9,519 nucleotides of DNA, taken from Euryarchaeota archaeon UBA53 (GTDB taxonomy: Archaea > Thermoplasmatota > Poseidoniia > Poseidoniales > Poseidoniaceae). Positions 1 through 6,217 of this stretch are shown here, one piece after another; the first letter of the stretch is position 1; every line of letters starts with the position of its first letter. The notes under the pieces were generated by a model that saw only the letters and a program-made list of their open reading frames with translations, did not search any database and had not been told where the DNA came from. The position numbers and the translations under genes are program-made. The stretch is from contig DAZU01000107.1 in the NCBI GenBank assembly GCA_002507425.1, forward strand, positions 3,161-12,679. Direction: 5' to 3'.

Positions 1-578
1 TTTGGCCTTCGAGCTCTTGCGAGCAAGTCACTAACTTCAGCCCCTTCTCCTCTAATGTGACTAACCAACTCTCTTCGCGCTTCGGAGTCAAGGTGAAAAT
101 ATTTTGGATCTCGATAGTGTAAATGAAATCCTCTATGGCCTGAAAATGTTACTTGCAAATATTCTTCTTTAAATCCAAAGTCTGGTTGTAAAAAATCATT
201 CCACAAGGACCAAGCCTGTTCCTGTATGACTTCTATCATCCCAGGGAAGTCCTTGTCTGTAACTCCTGGTAAATGGTCTCCATCTAAATCAAAAATTAAG
301 TCTGCTCCCAACCAATCTTTTTCTACCATTTTAAGTTCGTTCGGTTTTTTCCAGTAGGCTGTTGAATAAAATACTGAATGTTGTGGTTGACCACACAAAA
401 AATGTCTAACTGCTTCAATATCGGTGAATGATTTGTGGCGTATTGGCGTTCCTCCGCCAAAGGGTATGAACATCCATTCCCTAGTCTTGAGACGAGGAGG
501 CGTCCAAAGGTCGGCTGTTCTATAATACTGGGTGAAGCGATGTGCGAATCTAGCCCAACCAGAAATTGTCTCACCCAT
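1..578 (-). CDS. priS: DNA primase small (catalytic) subunit PriS, partial (3' end outside window)
   Basis: Catalytic subunit of the archaeal/eukaryotic-type replicative primase, which with PriL makes primers for DNA replication. The first 192 residues are visible; the C-terminal part lies beyond the left edge. The start is the ATG at 578-576, the first possible start after an in-frame TAA at 587-585; no clear Shine-Dalgarno precedes it. Residues 94-102 read LIFDLDGDH, the catalytic acidic motif: D97 and D99 sit almost exactly where the Pyrococcus enzymes have D95/D97. Residues 145-155 read FSGHRGFHLHY, the conserved SGxRGxH motif. The third catalytic Asp would lie in the missing part. No Cys cluster lies between the DxD and SGHRG motifs, where Pyrococcus PriS has a zinc knuckle. 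It is the last visible gene of the minus-strand cluster, 29 nt after the 67-residue gene. The identification is strong. Confidence 0.93.
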   Translation of the reverse strand, partial: MGETISGWARFAHRFTQYYRTADLWTPPRLKTREWMFIPFGGGTPIRHKSFTDIEAVRHFLCGQPQHSVFYSTAYWKKPNELKMVEKDWLGADLIFDLDGDHLPGVTDKDFPGMIEVIQEQAWSLWNDFLQPDFGFKEEYLQVTFSGHRGFHLHYRDPKYFHLDSEARRELVSHIRGEGAEVSDLLARARRP

Positions 579-607
579 GTGGCGTTATTCCCGAATGTTT
601 TTGAATT

Positions 608-811
608 TCACTCCTTCCAAAAACGGGTTTCTCTTGCGATTTCTACTGTCACGGTATCAGCACCAGTAAGTTCAACATAATGGGCCCAACAGTAATAATT
701 TTGATCTACAGCCATAGCTTCACCAAACGTAAGTCTAGTCCCGCAGGACTTACATCTTGGACCCAACTCTCCATTTGGTGTTTGTGCAAGTTCAATGTGG
801 TCATGTGGCAT
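608..811 (-). CDS. Small putative zinc-binding protein (67 aa), unknown function
   Basis: I do not recognise a named family. The 67-residue product has C20-x2-C23 and C41-x2-H44, a spacing able to hold one structural zinc ion in a zinc-ribbon, treble-clef or half-LIM-like fold. There is no signal peptide or membrane segment, so it is probably cytosolic. The C-terminal third (TVTVEIARETRF) suggests a beta strand followed by a basic stretch. The ATG at 811-809 is the only reasonable start, since an in-frame TGA lies three codons upstream; the Shine-Dalgarno is weak. It sits 49 nt after the DOHH-like gene and 29 nt before priS, all on the minus strand, so co-transcription is likely. The paired metal ligands and tight gene packing argue that it is real. 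Possible roles are a nucleic-acid-binding or protein-adaptor zinc finger, but nothing in the sequence decides between them. Confidence 0.72.
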   Translation of the reverse strand: MPHDHIELAQTPNGELGPRCKSCGTRLTFGEAMAVDQNYYCWAHYVELTGADTVTVEIARETRFWKE

Positions 812-860
812 ATAGTCTCAACGGTACACCCTATCGGGATTTACTCTTTGAATTTGGCCC

Positions 861-1343
861 TTACCAGTCGACATTTTCATCGGTAATGCATAGGGCTAAA
901 AGGTCCAAGGCAACCTCACAAGATTCTGAAATTTCCGGCTGGCTATCAGACATGAATTCCTTGAGTGTGTCAACAGCTCTTCGGTCACCAATCGCACCTA
1001 AAGCCTCAGCAGCCTCATGCCTAACCATAACATGCTCTTTCTCATCTCTCAAGACCTTAATCAACTTCGTTACAGCTGATGGGTTTTGCATTTGACCTAA
1101 AACATAAGCAATTTCATGTCGCAATAGAGCGCTTCCTGACCCGAACCCATCGCACAGTGCTTGAACAGCGTCATCACTTCTTTTGTTTCTTAATGAGAAA
1201 ACAGACCTCATGCGCTGAAACATTTTCTCATTTTCATCAATAAGAGTTTTCCTCAGTAATTCGACATCGGTAACCTTTGAAGGTGGTGCTGGGTCCACAG
1301 AGCCGTATTCTGATACACCAGGGACTCTATCTGCTACACTCAT
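861..1343 (-). CDS. Half-length deoxyhypusine hydroxylase (DOHH)-like HEAT-repeat protein
   Basis: A 160-residue HEAT-repeat protein with the di-iron ligand motifs of DOHH, the enzyme that hydroxylates deoxyhypusine on eIF5A. Residues 75-86 read RHEIAYVLGQMQ and 108-118 read RHEAAEALGAI. The His-Glu pairs H76/E77 and H109/E110 are 33 residues apart, the same spacing as H56/E57-H89/E90 and H207/E208-H240/E241 in human DOHH. Eukaryotic DOHH is about 300 residues, with two such halves supplying one di-iron site; here only one half exists. Residues 13-21 (YGSVDPAPP), 46-52 (RSVFSLR) and 140-148 (ESCEVALDL) resemble, from memory, the linker and C-terminal half of human DOHH. The start is supported by AGGGTGAT at 1354-1347. 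Inference: a homodimer could rebuild the metal site, with archaeal aIF5A as the likely substrate. A different HEAT-repeat (PBS-lyase-like) role is the main alternative. Hydroxylase activity is unproven. Confidence 0.85.
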   Translation of the reverse strand: MSVADRVPGVSEYGSVDPAPPSKVTDVELLRKTLIDENEKMFQRMRSVFSLRNKRSDDAVQALCDGFGSGSALLRHEIAYVLGQMQNPSAVTKLIKVLRDEKEHVMVRHEAAEALGAIGDRRAVDTLKEFMSDSQPEISESCEVALDLLALCITDENVDW

Positions 1344-1346
1344 GAA

Positions 1347-1354
1347 ATCACCCT
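1347..1354 (-). promoter_or_regulatory. Shine-Dalgarno site of the DOHH-like gene
   Basis: AGGGTGAT on the minus strand matches the archaeal 16S anti-Shine-Dalgarno core (GGTGAT). It lies between the TAG stop of mqnD (1358-1356) and the ATG at 1343-1341, so the whole 12-nt gap is essentially stop plus ribosome site. It fixes the short start and argues against a longer N-terminus carrying the missing first half of DOHH. Confidence 0.75.
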
Positions 1355-1355
1355 A

Positions 1356-2234
1356 CTATGCTCCTATGAATTGTAAAGAGGTAACATCAAAATCGTTTTC
1401 TATTAATCCAATCGATTTCCCTTCTAACAAAAATTGCCTAATTGCCTCCCGGCCATCTTCGCGGTAATCGATGGTTCTGTCATTGACATACATTGTTACA
1501 AATTCTCGATTTGTTTCATCGTCGATTCCTCTGCCCCATTTTTTTGCAAACTGTAAAGCTAGTTCGGGATTAGCGATTGAGTATTCGATACTCATTTTAG
1601 TATACATTGTTATGTCCTCCATTACGTTCTTTCCTAGGTCTCTACGAACGACATTACCACCTAGTGGCATTGGCAGTCCGCCGGTTTTTTCATTCCACCA
1701 TATACCAAGGTTAACCAAAACATCTAGATCGTAGTCTGAGTAAGTCAACTGCCCTTCGTGTATAATTAACCCAGACAAGTATGTTCCATCCATTATCCTA
1801 GGAATTATCTCATCAAAAGGCACGACTTCGTAATTCAAATCCCCCCAACATAATTTAATTCCCATGTATGCACTTGTTTTCAAACCTGGAACAGCAATCG
1901 GACTACCTTTTGCGTCTTCAATAGTAGTGCCTTTTTTTGCTACAATCATTGGCCCGTATCCCTCGCCCATGGATGCACCACAATTCATCAAAGCGTAGTC
2001 GTTAGCTATATTTGGATAGGCATGTATACTTACGGCGGAAACCTCGAGTTCCTTTCGCATGGCCCTGTGATTAAGCGTTTCGATATCCTGAAGTTCGTGA
2101 ACAAATTTGTAACCTGGTGTAGGGAATGCGTTGGTAGTCATTGCATAAAACATAAACGCGTCGTCTGGATCAGGTGAATGTCCAATTCTAACAATCATAT
2201 TTCCATCCTCATCCCTTGGTAATTTGTATTCCAT
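1356..2234 (-). CDS. mqnD: 1,4-dihydroxy-6-naphthoate synthase MqnD (menaquinone, futalosine pathway)
   Basis: MqnD converts cyclic dehypoxanthine futalosine to 1,4-dihydroxy-6-naphthoate, a late step of the futalosine route to menaquinone. It is a cytosolic protein with the periplasmic-binding-protein-like two-lobe fold, and 292 residues is slightly long but normal. Visible family motifs are residues 18-29 (GHSPDPDDAFMF), 66-72 (SAVSIHA), 116-120 (PGLKT) and 156-165 (LIIHEGQLTY). H159 corresponds to the catalytic histidine (H145) of the Thermus thermophilus enzyme. Residues 187-194 (LPMPLGGN) are also typical. The start is supported by GAGGTG five bases upstream; this site overlaps the TGA of the HMA-DUF4396 gene, suggesting translational coupling. 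The pathway partners mqnE and mqnA lie about 3.2 kb away beyond an unrelated divergent gene. Identification is firm; activity is inferred from motifs. Confidence 0.93.
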   Translation of the reverse strand: MEYKLPRDEDGNMIVRIGHSPDPDDAFMFYAMTTNAFPTPGYKFVHELQDIETLNHRAMRKELEVSAVSIHAYPNIANDYALMNCGASMGEGYGPMIVAKKGTTIEDAKGSPIAVPGLKTSAYMGIKLCWGDLNYEVVPFDEIIPRIMDGTYLSGLIIHEGQLTYSDYDLDVLVNLGIWWNEKTGGLPMPLGGNVVRRDLGKNVMEDITMYTKMSIEYSIANPELALQFAKKWGRGIDDETNREFVTMYVNDRTIDYREDGREAIRQFLLEGKSIGLIENDFDVTSLQFIGA

Positions 2235-2243
2235 ATTAACACC

Positions 2244-2891
2244 TCAATGACATGCCTTTCCATATTTTTTTAATCGCCAGTAATTATACGGCCATGGAGT
2301 AACGAATCCAGCTGCAAGCATTATAGGGATTACCCACCATGTAAGCATTGCACCACCTGTGAGGAAGTAGTCCACAAGATTCATTGCCGCTTCCATACCA
2401 ATCATTGATATTAAAGACATACCTATAGCTACTTTAAATGCCTCTGAGAGAATCATTTGTTTTGAGAGTATTATGGTCTCTAAGATTATTGAGGTCATTA
2501 TTCCGTTAAACATGGCTAACAACATGATTTGCATAGTAGACCATCCTGAATCTGTGAATATAAATTGAAATGCTCCTATCGTTCCCAAATCCCCTATGGA
2601 ACAACCAATCAAACACCACATTGTGTTATATGCTGATTTTCCCCAAACCTCTCTGTCCAACCAGTCAAAACTTATTTCAGAATCACCAACAGAATACCCA
2701 GCAGATATAATCGCATTTGTAACCTCATCTAAACTTCCAGTTTTGGGTGTAAAATATACTGAATTATCAGAGTGAGACACAATGGCGCTCGTGACACTCG
2801 GCACTGCTAAAATTGCTGCATGTACCCTCGCTTCGCAGGATTTACACGTCATGCCATGAACTTGAAGTAATGACATGTTTTGGGTTTCCAT
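2244..2891 (-). CDS. HMA (heavy-metal-associated) domain fused to DUF4396-like membrane protein
   Basis: The 215-residue protein has two parts. Residues 8-70 form an HMA domain with the metal-binding loop GMTCKSC (C16, C19), the copper-chaperone fold found in CopZ and at the N-termini of copper ATPases. Residues 85-215 resemble DUF4396, with NTMWCLIGCSIGD at 89-101, a central MEAAMN (166-171) and about four hydrophobic helices near 90-112, 118-140, 152-175 and 182-203. The tail ends in KACH, a possible extra metal ligand set. Known: HMA loops bind Cu(I) or similar soft metals; DUF4396 has no established function that I know of. Inference: a membrane protein that senses, receives or moves a soft metal. 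The ATG at 2891-2889 has AGGT (2901-2898) upstream; ATG codon 6 is an alternative. It is probably the first gene of the left minus-strand cluster, its stop overlapping the mqnD ribosome site. Confidence 0.83.
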   Translation of the reverse strand: METQNMSLLQVHGMTCKSCEARVHAAILAVPSVTSAIVSHSDNSVYFTPKTGSLDEVTNAIISAGYSVGDSEISFDWLDREVWGKSAYNTMWCLIGCSIGDLGTIGAFQFIFTDSGWSTMQIMLLAMFNGIMTSIILETIILSKQMILSEAFKVAIGMSLISMIGMEAAMNLVDYFLTGGAMLTWWVIPIMLAAGFVTPWPYNYWRLKKYGKACH

Positions 2892-3037
2892 GATTATACC
2901 TAATTGGATTCAGTTTTTGAATAATGTTATTTGGCCATAACAAGATATGTCATGGAATCTTGGTGTTTTCGATTATATTGTCCGCTACCCTTTCAAGATA
3001 CTACCTCTTACGGCAAAACGTTAGGGGTATTACGCTT
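2892..3037. promoter_or_regulatory. Divergent intergenic control region with candidate TATA element
   Basis: This 146-bp gap separates the two divergent genes if the plus-strand start is taken at 3038. TTATATT at 2973-2979 is a plausible archaeal TATA box for the plus-strand gene: transcription would begin near 3000-3006, leaving a short leader that includes AGGGGT at 3023-3028, nine bases before the ATG. Read on the other strand, the same AATATAA could serve the HMA-DUF4396 gene with a longer leader. AGGT at 2901-2898 is that gene's likely ribosome site. No clear operator palindrome stands out. All of this is pattern reading without transcript data. Confidence 0.4.
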
Positions 3038-5428
3038 ATGGCACGCGCTATTTTGATTTGCCTAGTAGTTGTCTTATCTGCTACAGTTGTGACTGCCGTT
3101 CCTACTGGTTTAACATACTTGGATTCAACTTGGATTAGTGAGAACTCTAATGACGGAGATATCTTGGCCATTAACCACGAGTTAGGGCTGCTTGCAGCTG
3201 CCCATGGTGATTCTCTTTACCTATACAATACAACGACATTAAATACAGTATTTACAATGCAAATTCAAAGAATATCTGCCTTAGAATTTTCACCCGACAA
3301 TAAGTTTCTTGCAATCAACAAAGGGTCTACGCTACAAAGCCAAGACTCATTAAAAATCCTTAATCTGACTAGCTTACAACTCATGGACATTGGAGCTGTA
3401 GTTAACGATCGAACGAATGAAATAGTTTGGAACCCTCTATCTGACATTATTGCTGCACCAGGCTCCGAAGGCGACGTTGATTTATTACGTATTTCCGATT
3501 TATCAAAGAAGACAACTTTACATGATGTTCACAATGTCGAGGTGTCTTGTATTGATTTCCGCCCCAGCGGTGAATACATAATCACGGGTGATATCTCAGG
3601 AAGAATTGCATATTGGAAGTCTGACGGTATGAAATCAGGAGATTACCATGACCATGGTCATGAGGTTCTAGATTGCCTATTTTCTAAAAATGGAATGGAT
3701 GTATTCATACTTGATTCTAGAGGTAAGTTAACCTCACAAAGTTTTGACGGTATCAAAAATTATAACATCACTATTAAAGGGGCGAAAAAAATCATGATAT
3801 CAGACTACGGTAATAAGTTACATGTCTTAGTTGACGGTAACAATTTCAAAGGTCTCCAGACACTTGATTTGGGAACGGGAACTATTCTAAAAACTACTAG
3901 CTTTTTTCACAGAGCTGTTGATTTAGTATTCACTGAAGATGAGTTTGGACGTCTTCAGAAGTTATTTGTAACGGCTGATACTGGGCAAGTCGCCGTTTAC
4001 ATGAAACAAATAATACAACAAGGACTAAATGAAATTGGGTCAGATTTTGATGGAGACTTGATACCTGACAATAAAGACGCAGATGATGACGGCGATGGGA
4101 TTCCCGATAATTGGGATAATGCGATTGGTTGCGACGCACCAGTTGAAACCCCATGTTCGCTTTATCCTGATCTTGATAAGATAAGAAAAATAAATATTTT
4201 CATATCAGAGGATGAAATTGTTATTGAGGATAGGTTAACCTTACCGACAAAATCTTCAAGTGACATAAGAAATATGAGCAGGGAGTCTATTTCAAAAGAC
4301 CAAGTACTAAGCATAGGAGAAGCGCAGCTATTTGCTGATTCTATGTGCAGCAATATGGATCATAGGGATGTTATTGAACAATGGAAGTATTCATTGTCAT
4401 CGGCATATTTCGAACTAGGATCTGGAAATGTTAGCTGTAAAGTTAATAGCGGAATGAAATTAGTAAAAATTGGTGACTCAACAACACAAGTTTCTTTTTC
4501 TATTATTTCGACAATTGAGTTAGTCAGCAAGGTAACGCTACCTGGAACTTTAACGATTAGGGAGCAGCCCTCTCCAACAGACGGCTCAATTGCTTGGTTG
4601 GCTCCCGCTCACCCCGTGGGTGTTACTGTTGCTGGAGACGGAATCGAAGAGACTAGTATACCTCTATGGTGGAACAACGAAGATAGTTTGAATATAAGTT
4701 TGACACAAAAAATCGAAGATGATTCTATCTCCCTCTCCGATATTGTAGACTTTGCAACAAACCCTATTGCTATCACTGGTTTCATAATTGCAATAATCCT
4801 GATAATCAGCATAATAATCAGGAAAAGGAACTCAATTGAGATAAATATCGACATAGAAACTGCAGAAAGCCAATTGAGTGAGGAGATTAAAAATCATGAT
4901 GAAGAAACTGATGCGGATATTCAATCTGAAGATGACGCAAAAGAAATTTATGATGAAGACGATGACGAAGAAGTTCTGGTTCAGAATGCGTCTGAAGAAC
5001 CTCTTAAAAGCGACAGAAAAATGTATACTAGCAACCCGCAAAACCAAACTTTAATTGATGATGCAAGCAAATTGGATATCCCTAACGTTGATGGACCAAT
5101 TATGAAAACTAAGCGTAAAAAACTAGTTAGTAATCCAACAATTACTAAACCAGTTGTAAGGAAGAAGGCTGTAAAAAAGGCTGCCATAAAAACGAAGAAA
5201 GTTAAGATTGTAGAAACGAATCCAAATTTAGATGATGACAACTCGAAATCTGAGATAAAAATACGAAAGGTAAAATTGGGCGTCGAAGACGTTGATGCAA
5301 CCATGGATGAAGAACCAAAACGGAAAAAAAGAAAACCAGTTAGAAGAAGAAGCAAAAAAAGTCCAAAACCAATAGATGAAGAGAAAATTCAGGAAGAATT
5401 GGTAAAAGATTTTCTTAAAGAGGAATGA
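3038..5428 (+). CDS. Secreted beta-propeller protein with thrombospondin type 3 repeats, one membrane anchor and a charged cytoplasmic tail
   Basis: I do not recognise a named orthologue. From the ATG at 3038 (SD AGGGGT) the product has 796 residues. Residues 1-20 are a signal peptide with cleavage likely after VTA. Residues 21-325 look like a WD40-like propeller, with blades such as EFSPDNKFLA and DFRPSGEYII...GRIAYW. Residues 336-360 contain DFDGDLIPDNKDADDDGDG-type thrombospondin type 3 repeats, which bind Ca2+. A beta-rich extracellular part with four Cys follows, then a single membrane helix at about 576-595 with a stop-transfer RKR. The last 200 residues are low-complexity: first acidic (EDDAKEIYDEDDDEE), then lysine-rich (KKAVKKAAIKTKK at 709-721; KRKKRKPVRRRSKK at 761-774). 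Topology is therefore propeller outside, tail inside. An in-frame ATG at 2924 would add 38 residues but has no SD and would bury the signal peptide. Function, perhaps surface adhesion or sensing, is inference. Confidence 0.85.
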   Translation: MARAILICLVVVLSATVVTAVPTGLTYLDSTWISENSNDGDILAINHELGLLAAAHGDSLYLYNTTTLNTVFTMQIQRISALEFSPDNKFLAINKGSTLQSQDSLKILNLTSLQLMDIGAVVNDRTNEIVWNPLSDIIAAPGSEGDVDLLRISDLSKKTTLHDVHNVEVSCIDFRPSGEYIITGDISGRIAYWKSDGMKSGDYHDHGHEVLDCLFSKNGMDVFILDSRGKLTSQSFDGIKNYNITIKGAKKIMISDYGNKLHVLVDGNNFKGLQTLDLGTGTILKTTSFFHRAVDLVFTEDEFGRLQKLFVTADTGQVAVYMKQIIQQGLNEIGSDFDGDLIPDNKDADDDGDGIPDNWDNAIGCDAPVETPCSLYPDLDKIRKINIFISEDEIVIEDRLTLPTKSSSDIRNMSRESISKDQVLSIGEAQLFADSMCSNMDHRDVIEQWKYSLSSAYFELGSGNVSCKVNSGMKLVKIGDSTTQVSFSIISTIELVSKVTLPGTLTIREQPSPTDGSIAWLAPAHPVGVTVAGDGIEETSIPLWWNNEDSLNISLTQKIEDDSISLSDIVDFATNPIAITGFIIAIILIISIIIRKRNSIEINIDIETAESQLSEEIKNHDEETDADIQSEDDAKEIYDEDDDEEVLVQNASEEPLKSDRKMYTSNPQNQTLIDDASKLDIPNVDGPIMKTKRKKLVSNPTITKPVVRKKAVKKAAIKTKKVKIVETNPNLDDDNSKSEIKIRKVKLGVEDVDATMDEEPKRKKRKPVRRRSKKSPKPIDEEKIQEELVKDFLKEE
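5324..5360 (-). terminator. Candidate oligo-T terminators for the mqnE-mqnA transcript
   Basis: Two runs of seven A on the plus strand (5324-5330 and 5354-5360) read as T7 tracts on the minus strand, about 70 and 100 nt past the mqnA stop. Archaeal RNA polymerase commonly terminates at such T tracts. They lie inside lysine codons of the convergent gene because there is no intergenic space. Whether they work is untested. Confidence 0.35.
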
Positions 5429-6217
5429 TTACCAAGCAAGTAAGGGCTCAGATTCCATCCCACAGGCAGATTTGAGGAACAGTCTAAGCCCTGACATGTC
5501 TTCAGGATCGACCCTGTTAATCACCTCTCCAAAATATGTTTCTAGGCGTTTCTCGGGCTGGGATGATTTAACACTACTAACTTGAATAACTTCGTTTCTG
5601 TGGTTTTCATCTTCTTCGAACTTTTTTAGTTGGTTTCTCAATGCTTTGTGTGCGCTTTTGATTTTGTCTATCGATGAATCCCTTCTTGCTGCAAATACAC
5701 CAAATACCATCGGCTTTCCTGTAACTCTCTTCCATTCTAAACCTAAGTCGAGTTTTACTAAATCTGGAAATTTTCTAGATGCATCAAGCGCCCTATCGCC
5801 AATTAGTAAACAGCTGTCACACATATCCAGCATTGTATCTAGGTCTGGACCCATCTCAATATATTCAGGTGAAAGTTTCCTTTCCGTTAATAGAAACTTT
5901 AGAAGTTTTACTGATGTTGCTGAATCAGAAGGTAGGCCAACAGAATTGATTTCATTTAGCGGAATTTTACTGAACAACAAAACGCTTCCGACTTCGCCTC
6001 GACTTGAGATTGCTATTTCGGGCAAAAGGAACAGATTTTCTTGATTCTTTGCGTAATCAGCAGCAGGTATTGGTGCAAGTATGCAATCTCTTCGCAACAG
6101 ATGGCCTGTAAGCCATGCAGGAGGTGCTGGTAATATATTCCAAGATTTGTCTAGACCGTGAAATAATGGTTCGCAATTAATGAACGAAACACGACCAATT
6201 GTATTCGTCCAAGACAC
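5429..6217 (-). CDS. mqnA: Chorismate dehydratase MqnA (menaquinone, futalosine pathway)
   Basis: MqnA removes water from chorismate to give 3-[(1-carboxyvinyl)oxy]benzoate, the first committed step of the futalosine route; MqnE, encoded immediately upstream, uses this product. It is a cytosolic, two-lobe MqnA/MqnD-superfamily protein of 262 residues, a normal length. Typical motifs are residues 9-19 (RVSFINCEPLF), 49-55 (PIPAADY), 71-83 (SSRGEVGSVLLFS), 138-144 (LLIGDRA) and 157-177 (DLGLEW, then GKPMVFGVFAA). The start is a GTG at 6217-6215 directly after the TGA of mqnE, with AGGTGAT in the last mqnE codons as ribosome site, so translation is probably coupled. The TAA stop abuts the stop of the convergent propeller gene with no spacer. 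Identification is confident from the motifs and the adjacent mqnE. Confidence 0.93.
   Translation of the reverse strand: MSWTNTIGRVSFINCEPLFHGLDKSWNILPAPPAWLTGHLLRRDCILAPIPAADYAKNQENLFLLPEIAISSRGEVGSVLLFSKIPLNEINSVGLPSDSATSVKLLKFLLTERKLSPEYIEMGPDLDTMLDMCDSCLLIGDRALDASRKFPDLVKLDLGLEWKRVTGKPMVFGVFAARRDSSIDKIKSAHKALRNQLKKFEEDENHRNEVIQVSSVKSSQPEKRLETYFGEVINRVDPEDMSGLRLFLKSACGMESEPLLAW

Noticed and set aside
323..574. 83-residue minus-strand reading frame
   Set aside because: It is out of frame with, and on the same strand as, the priS reading frame, whose catalytic motifs are unmistakable; the 83-residue frame shows no recognisable pattern.
757..1095. 112-residue plus-strand reading frame across the DOHH-like gene
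   Set aside because: It is antisense to a gene with conserved motifs and a good ribosome site, and has no recognisable domain.
861..1343. Phycobilin lyase (PBS-lyase HEAT) assignment
   Set aside because: The His-Glu pairs at exact DOHH spacing and the LGQMQ and EALGAI context fit DOHH better, and nothing suggests phycobilins in this organism.
2924..3037. Upstream ATG extending the propeller protein by 38 residues
   Set aside because: No ribosome site precedes 2924, and the extension would put an extra hydrophobic stretch before a clean signal peptide that starts at 3038 behind AGGGGT. It stays possible but less likely.
4609..5355. Hydrophobic minus-strand frames opposite the propeller gene
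   Set aside because: They are antisense shadows: AAA/GAA-rich codons for Lys and Glu read as TTT/TTC (Phe) on the other strand, which mimics membrane proteins.
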